Part shown: positions 1-7,165 of the stretch, in pieces | Layout of the letters: each line of letters starts with the position of its first letter | Numbering within the stretch: position 1 is the first letter of the stretch | NCBI GenBank assembly: GCA_027886975.1 | Contig: JAPCJK010000005.1 | Span: 1-45,960, forward strand | Length of the DNA stretch: 45,960 nucleotides | Direction: 5' to 3' | DNA from: Nitrososphaerota archaeon | GTDB lineage: Archaea; Thermoproteota; Nitrososphaeria; Nitrososphaerales; Gagatemarchaeaceae | Notes under the pieces: model-generated | The model's input: the letters and a program-made list of their open reading frames with translations, nothing else | Database searches by the model: none | What the model was told of the DNA's origin: nothing | Translations under genes and position numbers: made by a program

Positions 1-54
<54 letters not shown>

Positions 55-360
55 CGATTATCGAGGAGTACGACCACGCATTTCTGCGAGGTGTAAAGCA
101 CAACCCACGTCAGATCTAACCAAGGTCAGATCTCCATGTTGTACGCGCATCTGGAGGTCGTGCGTTTCATGGCGTTCGGGCTCGGCCCTTTGCTCAAGGC
201 AGACGCCGCCAATTAATGCGCAGAGCCGGCCACGGTCGGGTGTTTGTATATATGCATTCCCGTGTGAAATCGGCACCGTCCAGACAACGATTCTTCAGGC
301 GGTCATAACGGAATTCTCAGAGGTTCGATAATGGCATCAGTGACCGTGCGGGGGTCAAGA
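55..360 (-). promoter_or_regulatory. 16S rRNA leader and promoter region; otherwise no gene
   Basis: This 300-base stretch holds no convincing protein gene. On the minus strand a TATA-like element GCATATATAC lies at about 244-253, so transcription of the rRNA would start near position 220-225, leaving a leader of about 170 bases before the 16S 5' end. The leader contains a direct repeat CAGATCT at 111-117 and 127-133. Archaeal 16S leaders normally pair with the 3' spacer to form a processing stem, but the other half is outside the window. A 72-codon open frame crosses this leader and I treat it as chance. Confidence 0.6.
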
Positions 361-582
361 CTAGTCACGCTTGGGCTCGTCCGGCTTTTCGAGGGCCGCT
401 ACCCTCCGCTCTAGGTCTGAGGCTTTGTCGCGAGTGGACCAGACAAACCAACCGATTATGGGAACGAAGAAAAGCGCGAAGAAGTTTTGTGTAAACACCA
501 AACCGATGAATCCCATCAGTATCAGGAAGACCACCCTGACGGCCGTCTCAAGGGCCCCCCTGGAGGACTTCGGCTTACTCAT
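361..582 (-). CDS. Small two-helix membrane protein, unknown function
   Basis: About 73 residues from an ATG at 582; GTG codons at 594 and 591 are alternative starts. The N-terminus is short and basic (MSKPKSS). Two hydrophobic segments follow (about residues 15-35 and 38-50: VVFLILMGFIGLVFT, then FFALFFVPIIGWFVW), and the C-terminus is a charged heptad-like tail (DKASDLERRVAALEKPDE) that looks like a short coiled coil. A TATA-like CATTATG sits about 50-60 bases upstream. I do not recognise the family. The layout (helical hairpin plus cytoplasmic coiled coil) is common in small archaeal accessory membrane proteins, but that is no proof of function. Confidence 0.6.
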   Translation of the reverse strand: MSKPKSSRGALETAVRVVFLILMGFIGLVFTQNFFALFFVPIIGWFVWSTRDKASDLERRVAALEKPDEPKRD

Positions 583-699
583 GGCGTGCACCACGGCCGC
601 TTTCCTGATAGGCTTTGCCGGGACAGCCGTCGATTGATGACATAATGCTCGGCCTAGGTCAAGCGGCTACTTCCAACGGCTGACCTTCGCGAATCGTTT

Positions 700-1023
700 C
701 TATTGCGGAGATTTCCTGACCCAGATTGTGGTCCCCTCGACCTTCACGTCGAAAGGAACCATCGGGACCTTGGCAGGAGGCCCCACGACAGCCCCCGTAT
801 TCATGTCGAACTTCGACCCGTGCCACGGACATTGCATCACTGAACCTGCTAGCCTTCCCCTCCCTAGAGGGCCGCCAGCGTGAGTGCACTTATTGGGGAA
901 GGAGTGAAAAGTCCCTTCGATGTTCACGACGAATATCTCGGCCCCGAGCGCCTTGACAATCTTGCTCGTCCCAGGGGGGACTTCCGAGGTCTCTGCCGCC
1001 TTCTCGTATCCGTCCATGCTCAA
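700..1023 (-). CDS. Rieske [2Fe-2S] ferredoxin-like protein
   Basis: A 107-residue protein that is essentially one Rieske domain. The two cluster motifs are plain: C46-T-H48 and C65-P-W-H68, with the usual GSKFD after the second, so the ligands are two Cys and two His. There is no signal peptide or membrane anchor, so it should act in the cytoplasm as a soluble electron carrier. Its TTG start at 1023 overlaps the TGA stop of the upstream FAD oxidoreductase (TTGA), with an in-frame ATG at 1017 as alternative. In many organisms a Rieske domain is fused to the C-terminus of DAO-type oxidoreductases; here the two parts are separate but translationally coupled, so this protein is probably the electron partner of that enzyme (inference). 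Confidence 0.88.
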   Translation of the reverse strand: MSMDGYEKAAETSEVPPGTSKIVKALGAEIFVVNIEGTFHSFPNKCTHAGGPLGRGRLAGSVMQCPWHGSKFDMNTGAVVGPPAKVPMVPFDVKVEGTTIWVRKSPQ

Positions 1024-2171
1024 CTGATTTGACCCGCCCCTTGGTCAAATCGCGCAAAGCGCGACGGAGACGCCATCTCGGTGAACCAGTCCGAACCTCC
1101 ATTAATAATCATCGGAATCTTGGAACCGCTCAGCCAGCTCATGATTATCCCTTGGTCTCCCATCCCAATGGCTGACGTGACATGCTCAGAGACCTTACCC
1201 ACTATCGGAATCCAGTCCGGGGGTTTCGACCACGCCTCGCCCCACTGCTGTTCAGTCTTGAATTCGACACCAGGGAAATAGTAGGCGAGCTTGTTCTCCT
1301 CTTCCCCGAGGGCGTAGAGCTCTAGTATCAATCTGTCGCCTCTCGGATAGAAGAGGTCGTACTTCTCTTCCATAGTCCAGAAGATCTTTTCTTCCGGAAA
1401 GACATCGCGCACCCTCCTAGTTGGCTCGCTGGCGAGTATGACGGAAGACTCGAGTTCAAAGTGATTCTCCATGCCGAAGCAAGGCTCAGCGTTGGTTGCC
1501 AAGACGAGGTCGGAGGCCCTAACGAGGCCTCCGGGGGTTTTCACCTGGACCCCACCGTTCTCATCTTTCCATTCGATGAGCGGGGTCTGCTCATAGATTT
1601 CGAGGCCCTCGATTCTCGCCACCCCGGAGGCGAACCTCGCAGGATGAACCTGGCCGACGGCATCGTACGCTAGACCGCCCCTGAACCCCATCAGTGGGAA
1701 ATAGTCCTTGACATCACTGGAAGAGAGTAGCCTTCCAGGAAGCCCGAGCTTCTTGAGTGCCCCATATTCGGCCTCGATCTCTGTTACCTCCCCGTCGTTC
1801 TTCCCCACCATTATCGAGCCGCATGACCTGATTCCGCAGTCTATCGCCTCATCTCTCGCTGTCTTGACTATCTCATCGATCACGCCCGCAGTCTCCTTCC
1901 AAAGCTTGTTCGCCTTCTCCTCACCGAACAATCCGCAAGCCGGGACCAAGTTGGTACCGCTGCCGTAGTACAGGACCCCGGAACTCGCGCCAGTGGCGGG
2001 CCCGCCGACTTCGTCTCTTTCTATCAGAGCTACGTCGAAGCCAGCCATTTTCAGCCTCAGTGCCGAGGAGATCCCGGCCATCCCGCCGCCGACGACCAAG
2101 ACGTCCTTCCTGATGTCACTTTGAAGACTTGGGAATCTTTTCTCGACCGGCCAGAGAGGGTTGGCCTGCAT
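1020..2171 (-). CDS. FAD-dependent oxidoreductase, DAO / glycine oxidase family
   Basis: 383 residues. The N-terminus carries the FAD-binding Rossmann motif VVGGGMAG (residues 26-33) followed by ALIERDEVGG, with the acidic residue that binds the ribose. The sequence GASSGVLYYGSG and the C-terminal GMGDQGIIMSWLSG match the DAO superfamily (glycine oxidase, sarcosine and D-amino-acid dehydrogenases). The substrate cannot be told from sequence. The Rieske gene downstream overlaps by four bases, which suggests electrons pass to a Rieske centre rather than directly to oxygen. The ATG at 2171 lies 41 bases downstream of a two-copy promoter element and about 28 bases from a TATA-like CATATG, so the transcript should be nearly leaderless. 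The divergent neighbour at 2311 carries the same element. Confidence 0.85.
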   Translation of the reverse strand: MQANPLWPVEKRFPSLQSDIRKDVLVVGGGMAGISSALRLKMAGFDVALIERDEVGGPATGASSGVLYYGSGTNLVPACGLFGEEKANKLWKETAGVIDEIVKTARDEAIDCGIRSCGSIMVGKNDGEVTEIEAEYGALKKLGLPGRLLSSSDVKDYFPLMGFRGGLAYDAVGQVHPARFASGVARIEGLEIYEQTPLIEWKDENGGVQVKTPGGLVRASDLVLATNAEPCFGMENHFELESSVILASEPTRRVRDVFPEEKIFWTMEEKYDLFYPRGDRLILELYALGEEENKLAYYFPGVEFKTEQQWGEAWSKPPDWIPIVGKVSEHVTSAIGMGDQGIIMSWLSGSKIPMIINGGSDWFTEMASPSRFARFDQGAGQIS

Positions 2172-2196
2172 TTGTCGATGACAACAAATCGTGTTG

Positions 2197-2229
2197 CATA
2201 TGAAGGAATTACCAAATCAGACCCAAATT
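2197..2229 (-). promoter_or_regulatory. Promoter of FAD oxidoreductase-Rieske operon with two-copy element (copy 1 of 4)
   Basis: On the minus strand the element reads AATTTGGG-TCT-GATTTGG (2229-2212; repeat period 11 bases), followed by AATTCC and a TATA-like TCATATGC. The divergent promoter has the same order: repeat, AATTCC, TATA. From the end of the repeat to the start codon is 41 bases. Confidence 0.65.
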
Positions 2230-2253
2230 GATTACGGGTTCGAGGCGACGTCA

Positions 2254-2287
2254 GATTTGGGTGGGATTTGGGAATTCCGCTATATAC
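2254..2287 (+). promoter_or_regulatory. Promoter of secreted protein with two-copy element (copy 2 of 4)
   Basis: GATTTGGG at 2254-2261 and again at 2265-2272 (period 11), then AATTCC and the TATA box CTATATAC at 2280-2287. The GTG at 2311 lies about 27 bases past the TATA box, as expected for a leaderless mRNA. The repeat touches the BRE/TATA region, so a bound protein would affect preinitiation complex assembly directly. Confidence 0.7.
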
Positions 2288-2310
2288 ATAGAGCGAAGGA
2301 CTTTCCAAAC

Positions 2311-3306
2311 GTGGAAAACAAAACACGAAGAACCGCAATTTCAACCATCATTGCAGTAATTTCTGTCATTGTACTGATAGCTATAGCAGCAGGGGCGTAT
2401 TACTTCTTACTCGCACCAGGAACAAACCCATCGACCACCACGACTACCTCAACCAGAACGAGCTCGGCGACAACGGTCGCTCTTTCTATGATTCTTAACG
2501 GCTCAACCAGCGCAGGCTTCTACAAGAACACAGTCGTCACCTTCGCATACACAAAGGACTACGTGTGCACACCAGCGCTCTCAAAGTTCGCGACTAACCA
2601 GACAGAGGCTAACCTAGCAGCCGCGAAGACCTCCTGCGAAGTCGGTGGAGGGAATTCTACGGCGGTGGCAGGGGCAGCTCCAGTCTTCATCCTTGTCCCC
2701 GCTTTCGCAGGGCTCTCGATATTCGGTGTCCCAAGTCTTGGCGCGACAAGCCAAGGTTACCCGACCTTCAATCATCAACTGATATTCACCCAGTGCGGAG
2801 CCGGGGGAACGATCTCGGCCTGCTTCGACCATCCGACTCTCATCTATTCTCCATACTTCACTGCAGTCGAGCAACACATAGGAATCAAGACGGGAGTCTT
2901 TGGACTTCCCGAAGGAGTCCTGCCAACGCCAGCCCACGACCATGTAGTCAACTATGTGGGCGGAAGTAGCATCCCATGGGATGTCATAACCGTCCTAGTC
3001 TTCGACCCGAACGTGATGCCTGACGCGGCGACCGGCCAGTGTCATCAATGGGTGACTTCGGACCTCGCGAACCCGACGGGCAACTGCCTGACATCGTTCG
3101 ATGCCCTCGCCAAGGCGGTGACGACTCAGACGACTGCGACTGCGAACGCCAACATGACTCAGAGCGACCCGATCTACAGCACTCTTGGGGGAGTCAAGAC
3201 CCAGGTAGCTATCCCCGGCGTGCCCATAGTCTCAGACACCTCGCCGACCAACACCAACCTCTTCCTCTACTTCAGCGTCTCTTCGTCCAGTCCGTACAAG
3301 CCATGA
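2311..3306 (+). CDS. Membrane-anchored extracellular protein, unknown family
   Basis: I place the start at GTG 2311 because the TATA box at 2280-2287 sets the transcript start there; the open frame runs 40 codons further upstream but that part overlaps the promoter. This gives 331 residues: a short basic N-terminus (VENKTRR), one hydrophobic helix (about residues 7-31), a Thr/Ser-rich linker (NPSTTTTTSTRTSS), then an extracellular domain of about 270 residues with several Asn-x-Ser/Thr sites and six cysteines that could form disulfides. A conserved-looking PTPAHDHVV segment contains two histidines. I do not recognise the domain. It shares its promoter element with the FAD oxidoreductase, the DUF1059 protein and a 3-TM protein nearby. 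A hairpin terminator follows at 3314. Confidence 0.7.
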   Translation: MENKTRRTAISTIIAVISVIVLIAIAAGAYYFLLAPGTNPSTTTTTSTRTSSATTVALSMILNGSTSAGFYKNTVVTFAYTKDYVCTPALSKFATNQTEANLAAAKTSCEVGGGNSTAVAGAAPVFILVPAFAGLSIFGVPSLGATSQGYPTFNHQLIFTQCGAGGTISACFDHPTLIYSPYFTAVEQHIGIKTGVFGLPEGVLPTPAHDHVVNYVGGSSIPWDVITVLVFDPNVMPDAATGQCHQWVTSDLANPTGNCLTSFDALAKAVTTQTTATANANMTQSDPIYSTLGGVKTQVAIPGVPIVSDTSPTNTNLFLYFSVSSSSPYKP

Positions 3307-3313
3307 GCAAAGT

Positions 3314-3346
3314 GGCGAGGCTAGCCTCGCCTCCTTCTTGTTTTCA
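3314..3346 (+). terminator. Hairpin terminator after the secreted protein gene
   Basis: GGCGAGG-CTAG-CCTCGCC at 3314-3331 is a perfect 18-base palindrome, followed by a T-rich stretch (TCCTTCTTGTTTTC). It lies eight bases after the stop codon. Three further hairpins of this type occur in the window, each just after a small gene. Confidence 0.65.
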
Positions 3347-3385
3347 CACGAATGCTTTTGTTCCAGCTTTTGTGAGTGGTTGTTG

Positions 3386-3910
3386 ATGGTGACCATTCCG
3401 CTAGGCGCAGAGGTCAACCTAGGAATTCAGACCCTCTCCCTTCTCATCATACTAGTGGGTTTGAGATATGCCATCCTCACCCACAGGGCCTTCGCCAAGG
3501 GGAGTGACGATGGAGCGAAGTTAGAAGCCAAGCACAAGAACCTGATGACTTCCGCCGTGGTCGTCTCCGGTCTGGGGGCGATAGTTTGGATGATCCCCAA
3601 CTACTTCCTCGGCTGGTTCTACGACACGGCCGGCTTTGGATACGGCAGCGGAGGCTACCAGAGCTACTACCTCTTTGGGGGAGTGTACCTCACTCATTGG
3701 TACCTTGTTCTTCTCATGGTAGGGCTAGGATCGATTACGGCCGTGTTGGGCGTCTATCTTGTGCTGAGGATGCGCTGGAGCCGATTCCCCGAGGCTCTGA
3801 AGGTAAAGAACTACAGGGCGGTCATGATTGCGACTTGGAGCCTGTGGTTCGTGAACATCTTGGTCGGCTTTCTCGTCTTCTATTATTTCGCGTTCCTTCA
3901 GACTGGATAG
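3386..3910 (+). CDS. DUF420-like four-helix membrane protein
   Basis: About 175 residues from the ATG at 3386 (MVTIPLGAEVN); the open frame extends 16 codons upstream but that part is Cys-rich and unlike a membrane N-terminus. Four hydrophobic helices are visible (about residues 12-30, 52-73, 97-122 and 143-166) with conserved-looking histidines in the loops (LTHRAF, YLTHWYL). The pattern resembles DUF420 proteins, which in bacteria sit near haem-copper oxidase and haem A genes and help cytochrome oxidase assembly. The assignment is by pattern only. It follows the secreted protein gene on the same strand with a terminator between; no copy of the two-copy element is seen upstream. Confidence 0.55.
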   Translation: MVTIPLGAEVNLGIQTLSLLIILVGLRYAILTHRAFAKGSDDGAKLEAKHKNLMTSAVVVSGLGAIVWMIPNYFLGWFYDTAGFGYGSGGYQSYYLFGGVYLTHWYLVLLMVGLGSITAVLGVYLVLRMRWSRFPEALKVKNYRAVMIATWSLWFVNILVGFLVFYYFAFLQTG

Positions 3911-3943
3911 ACTCGGACAAAGACTCGGTCAGTTTCGATTCGC

Positions 3944-3971
3944 AAGAAAAAGAGAGGAGGCTTGCGCCTCC
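3944..3971 (-). terminator. Hairpin terminator of the DUF1059 gene
   Basis: On the minus strand GGAGGC-GCAA-GCCTCC (3971-3956) is followed by TCTCTTTTTCTTG, a bacterial-style hairpin plus U-run nine bases after the stop codon at 3980. Confidence 0.7.
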
Positions 3972-3979
3972 CATGTCTC

Positions 3980-4159
3980 TTACATCGCGGGACGAATAGC
4001 CGCCTGCAGCTTCTGGGCGATCTCTGCAGGAACCTCGTTCATCTGATGGGTCTGCTTGGCGTGGACCTTTGTTTTGGACACGACTTCGTCCGCCGAGCTG
4101 CCTGTCGCTGCCCACTTACAGCCACACACCTGTGCTAGGTCTGCCGAATATCCGTTCAT
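3980..4159 (-). CDS. DUF1059 family small protein
   Basis: 59 residues from ATG 4159 (MNGYSADLAQVCGC); a TTG at 4174 is a less likely start because a TATA-like CTAATTAG at about 4182-4189 places transcription at the ATG. The sequence has the DUF1059 pattern: CGCKW early, a middle SADEVV helix, then VHAKQTHQM and EIAQKLQAAIR. DUF1059 proteins are small, widespread in archaea and actinobacteria, and of unknown function. The gene has its own promoter with the two-copy element (4196-4214) and its own hairpin terminator, so it is a monocistronic regulated unit. A second, more divergent relative lies at 17087-17248. Confidence 0.78.
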   Translation of the reverse strand: MNGYSADLAQVCGCKWAATGSSADEVVSKTKVHAKQTHQMNEVPAEIAQKLQAAIRPAM

Positions 4160-4180
4160 GAACTTCAGAACCAATAATTC

Positions 4181-4214
4181 CTAATTAGCGATTTGCCCAA
4201 ATCAGGCCCAAATC
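4181..4214 (-). promoter_or_regulatory. Promoter of DUF1059 gene with two-copy element (copy 3 of 4)
   Basis: On the minus strand GATTTGGG-CCT-GATTTGGG (4214-4196), then CAAATCG and a TATA-like GCTAATTAG. The ATG at 4159 is 37 bases after the repeat. The copy is perfect in both halves. Confidence 0.7.
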
Positions 4215-4229
4215 GCGGGCCCGGTTTGC

Positions 4230-4541
4230 TCAGCGCCAGGTTACCCTGACGAGGTTGGCCAGGGCCAATGACTCCAACGCGTTGATGGCGACGAGATATG
4301 GCGCTGCAGCCACGACGATCGCTTGGGCAGAGGGGACGAGGCCATACAAGACGTACCAGAAGACTATGATTACCCCGTTCTGAATCAGGAAGAAGATAGC
4401 GAAGCTCATCAGTGATAGACTGAGTGATGAGCGGACTCTCCGCCAACTCTGGAAGTAGAAGGCTACAAGGAGAATCACGAAAGCCACGTTGAGAAAGGCG
4501 AATATGGCGGCCACGTTCATCCAGAATATATCGAACGCCAT
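4230..4541 (-). CDS. Three-helix membrane protein, unknown function
   Basis: 103 residues, nearly all hydrophobic: helices at about 8-29, 41-65 and 68-97, with a basic loop QSWRRVRSSLS between the first two and a short ending LVRVTWR. There is no recognisable motif. It resembles in size and layout small archaeal 3-TM proteins that accompany regulators, but I cannot name a family. A TATA box (AGATATAG, about 4563-4571) and the two-copy element (4579-4597) lie upstream, giving a leaderless transcript at ATG 4541. The promoter lies inside the 3' end of the preceding regulator gene, so this gene can be controlled apart from it. Confidence 0.7.
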   Translation of the reverse strand: MAFDIFWMNVAAIFAFLNVAFVILLVAFYFQSWRRVRSSLSLSLMSFAIFFLIQNGVIIVFWYVLYGLVPSAQAIVVAAAPYLVAINALESLALANLVRVTWR

Positions 4542-4562
4542 CTAGAATTTAGGCCCCTTCTC

Positions 4563-4597
4563 GCTATATCTAACTTTGCCCAAATCTTGCCCACATC
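4563..4597 (-). promoter_or_regulatory. Promoter of 3-TM protein with two-copy element (copy 4 of 4)
   Basis: On the minus strand GATGTGGG-CAA-GATTTGGG (4597-4579), then CAAAG and the TATA box TTAGATATAG; the ATG at 4541 is 38 bases from the repeat. The site overlaps the last codons of the winged-helix gene at 4570-4974. Confidence 0.68.
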
Positions 4598-4974
4598 GAT
4601 TTTACTGAATCGAAGAACTTTTCGAAATAAGGAGTGAGGAAATAGACCGCGCCATAGGTGCCCTTGGAGCTAGCTACTATCACACCGTTCTCCTCTAGAA
4701 GCTTGATGTGATGCTGGACCGTCTTGTAATCCAGACCCAGTTTCTCGGAAATCTTGTTGGGGTTCATTGGTTCCGTACGGAGGAGTTCCACAATCCTTGA
4801 TCTGTTTTGACCACCGCGGGTCCCCACGAAGACATAGACCATCATTCGCTTGAAAGAAGGGTCGAGGACGCTGGAAGTTGAGGCACCACTTGGTTCGGAG
4901 GCAATCTGCCGAAGGTAGGAAGATAGTCTTCCCGTCAACGTCCACCAGACAGGGAATTTGATGAGGCTGCTCAT
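4570..4974 (-). CDS. Winged-helix transcriptional regulator (ArsR-like)
   Basis: 134 residues from ATG 4974, which overlaps the stop of the BtpA gene as ATGA; the longer frame to 5031 would lie inside that gene. The N-terminal half is unassigned. The C-terminal half is a winged helix: GGQNRSRIVELLRTEPMNP, KISEKLGLDYKTVQHHIKLL (recognition helix) and ENGVIVASSKG (wing), as in archaeal ArsR-like regulators. The ending TPYFEKFFDSVKSMWARF may dimerise. It sits in the middle of four promoters that share one element, so it is the obvious candidate regulator of them, but that is inference from position only. Its own operon promoter upstream of BtpA lacks the element. Confidence 0.8.
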   Translation of the reverse strand: MSSLIKFPVWWTLTGRLSSYLRQIASEPSGASTSSVLDPSFKRMMVYVFVGTRGGQNRSRIVELLRTEPMNPNKISEKLGLDYKTVQHHIKLLEENGVIVASSKGTYGAVYFLTPYFEKFFDSVKSMWARFGQS

Positions 4975-5762
4975 GGTCGGCACGCTCTGACGGCCTTGGC
5001 ATACGCTCTCTCGTCGCTTGGTCCTCCCCACACGCCGTTGACCTTGAAGTCGGGCTCGCCGATGATCACGCCGTCGGACTTCTGGTAGAACTGTTTGACA
5101 TTGGCCAAGCCGATGCCGCTCCCGATCATGACCGGCTTGTCAATAGCGTCCCTCACTTTCTTCACCCTTTCGAACGAGGGAGGAACCGGGCTGCGTGGGC
5201 CTGAGACAATCACAGCGTCTGCTCCGCCTCGCTCGGCGAGGTCCTGAGCTGCATATTCTATCTCAACGTTGAAGATTGGGTAGGCGTGCTTGACGTGTAC
5301 GTCCCCGAAGACGAGGACGCTAGAGTTGAGCTCCTTCTTCAGCCGCGCCACCCTTGCTGCGCAGCCCTCGATGATCCCTTGGTCGGTGGCGTAGGCGCCG
5401 ATGAGCACATTGCACCTGATGAAGTGGGCGCCGGTGATATGGGCGACAGACAGGGCCTCCTCGCAGGCGTTGCGGAGCATGTTGACCCCGACCTTCATCC
5501 TAGTGCGTTTCACTACGTCTTTGGTGATGGTGGCCATGGCCGCGACCGTGTAGGGAGGGAGGTTCTCCTTGAAGAGCGGGGTATCACCGACATTCTCGAC
5601 TATACAAGCGTCGAGCCCGGCGCGTTCAAGCTTGTCAGCTTCGGAGAGCGCGAAGTCAGTCAGCTGCTTCATGGACAGCTTGTTGTTCGGGGCCCCAACG
5701 AGCGCGGGTAGGTGAATCATGCCGATGATGGGCTTCTCAGGGAAAAGCTGCCCGAACTTCAC
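4971..5762 (-). CDS. BtpA/SgcQ family TIM-barrel protein
   Basis: 263 residues. The start KPIIGMIHLPALVGAP, the middle DACIVENVGDTPL and VGVNMLRN, and the end VIVSGPRSPVPP and KPVMIGSGIGLANVKQFY are typical of the BtpA family, TIM-barrel proteins named for photosystem I biogenesis in cyanobacteria and related to SgcQ of sugar operons. The biochemical role in archaea is not known. A TATA-like CTTTAATCG lies at about 5788-5796, 27 bases before the ATG, so the transcript is probably leaderless. The regulator gene downstream overlaps by four bases and is presumably co-translated. Confidence 0.88.
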   Translation of the reverse strand: MKFGQLFPEKPIIGMIHLPALVGAPNNKLSMKQLTDFALSEADKLERAGLDACIVENVGDTPLFKENLPPYTVAAMATITKDVVKRTRMKVGVNMLRNACEEALSVAHITGAHFIRCNVLIGAYATDQGIIEGCAARVARLKKELNSSVLVFGDVHVKHAYPIFNVEIEYAAQDLAERGGADAVIVSGPRSPVPPSFERVKKVRDAIDKPVMIGSGIGLANVKQFYQKSDGVIIGEPDFKVNGVWGGPSDERAYAKAVRACRP

Positions 5763-5869
5763 GTTGAGTTCGCCGGTCGTCCGTGGCGATTAAAGGGTTG
5801 CCCGCAGTCAGCGTGGGGGGTGGCCCACGAGTTCAAAGAGGTGTTCTCCTCGAGCCTGTCGCGGCCTAG

Positions 5870-6562
5870 TTGCTTCCCCTTTACGACCTGACACGTCCGA
5901 GCCACAGGCCCTACGTCAACTACGGACTGATAATCATCAATGCGATCATATTCGTCTTCGAGGTCGCTTACACAAACAACTTCGCCCCCCAGCCTACGAG
6001 GGTACTCTTCGAATGGCTCGGACTCGTACCTTACTATCTCATCAATACGTTCAACGGAGCGGGACTCATCACCCTCGTGACTCCTGTCACATCTATGTTC
6101 CTCCATGCGGGGGTCATTCACCTGGCCGGGAACATGCTCTTCCTCTTCGTCTTTGGAGGGAATGTAGAGGGCGCGCTCGGACATAACAAGTATCTGGGAT
6201 TCTACCTCATAGCCGGAATCGCCGGCGGGCTCACCCAGACGTACCTTTCGCTGGCCGCTGGGCCGCTGGACATTTACGCCCCAAGCATTGGCGCGTCGGG
6301 GGCCATCTCGGGCGTCATGGCGGCGTACTTGGAATTCTTCCCCAGTGCAAGGATTGTCTCCTATCTGGGCTACTTCATCATCCCCATCCGTGCATTCTGG
6401 TTCGTCGGGCTCTGGTTCCTGCTGCAACTCTTCTTCTTTTTCGGTGGTGTAAACACAGGGGTGGCGTACGGGGCCCATATCGGAGGTTTCGTCGCTGGTC
6501 TCATCATAGCTGCGGCCACGAGGCCTTTCGTGAAGAAGAGAGAGGAATCAGAGCTCCTATGA
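5870..6562 (+). CDS. Rhomboid family intramembrane serine protease
   Basis: 230 residues with six or seven membrane helices. The catalytic Ser143 is in GASGAISG and the catalytic His203 in GAHIGGF; HAGVIHLAGNM (residues 79-89) holds the helix-2 His and Asn of the oxyanion site. The C-terminus is short and basic (KKREES). Rhomboids cleave single-pass membrane proteins inside the membrane; the substrate is unknown. The start is TTG 5870; no ATG is available before the first helix. The gene is divergent from BtpA and convergent with the NTP phosphatase. Confidence 0.92.
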   Translation: MLPLYDLTRPSHRPYVNYGLIIINAIIFVFEVAYTNNFAPQPTRVLFEWLGLVPYYLINTFNGAGLITLVTPVTSMFLHAGVIHLAGNMLFLFVFGGNVEGALGHNKYLGFYLIAGIAGGLTQTYLSLAAGPLDIYAPSIGASGAISGVMAAYLEFFPSARIVSYLGYFIIPIRAFWFVGLWFLLQLFFFFGGVNTGVAYGAHIGGFVAGLIIAAATRPFVKKREESELL

Positions 6563-6596
6563 AACGCACTGTAGTTTTGAGAGGAACCTGAAAGCC

Positions 6597-7124
6597 TCAA
6601 AATCCGTAGACGTCGCGGTGAAGCCAGGGAATCAGGGCAGTTACAACGCACTGCTCGGTGAGATCCGTCCTCGTCATCCTTCCCATGGTCAGGTAGTGGA
6701 TGAGGCCTCCCTTGTCCCCTACCTCGCTGATCCCGCTGACTGACTCGGCCCATCTTTCCAGCTCCTTCCCTTCACTGAAGAGTTTCTCCATAGCTTCCCG
6801 CGGGAGCGAGTAGCCGGCCGAGTGGCCGAGGGACACCTTGCCCGAGGGGTCGACGATAGCTGCGATTTGATTGTCGAAGAAGACTTCTCCGATGGCAAAG
6901 ATTCCCGCCTCGACCCCGACTCCGAAGTCACCTCCGGCCTTGGAGAGGGCGAACTTCGCACGGGCTGTGGCCCCCGCCGTCATTTCTTCGAGGCCCCGAG
7001 GCTGGGCCTTCGCTACATTCGTAGAGTCGACCGGATGGATTTCCACATCTGGGAAGTATTTCGAGAAAGCTTGTCTGATCCCTTCGAGCTTCGCAGGGTT
7101 CTTTGTTCCTACGGCAACTATCAC
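6597..7124 (-). CDS. Non-canonical purine NTP phosphatase (YjjX / ITPase-like)
   Basis: 175 residues with the YjjX family pattern: VAVGTKNPAKLEGIRQAF at the start, FGVGVEAGIF in the middle, and GLIHYLTMGRMTRTDLTEQ near the end. The enzymes hydrolyse inosine and xanthosine triphosphates and so keep deaminated purines out of nucleic acids. The start is GTG 7124, with TATA-like ATAATACC about 27 bases upstream. It is the same strand as, but separate from, the oxidoreductase operon upstream. Confidence 0.88.
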   Translation of the reverse strand: MIVAVGTKNPAKLEGIRQAFSKYFPDVEIHPVDSTNVAKAQPRGLEEMTAGATARAKFALSKAGGDFGVGVEAGIFAIGEVFFDNQIAAIVDPSGKVSLGHSAGYSLPREAMEKLFSEGKELERWAESVSGISEVGDKGGLIHYLTMGRMTRTDLTEQCVVTALIPWLHRDVYGF

Positions 7125-7165
7125 ACGATGAGCCGAGCTATTAGCGGTATTATGTTTCTCGGCGG

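Noticed and set aside
58-276. 72-codon frame in the 16S leader
   Set aside because: It covers the rRNA leader and promoter, shows no protein-like composition and starts next to the 16S 5' end.
1026-1054. Inverted repeat GATTTGACC / GGTCAAATC resembling the shared promoter element
   Set aside because: It lies inside the end of the FAD oxidoreductase gene, has no second direct copy and no TATA box nearby.
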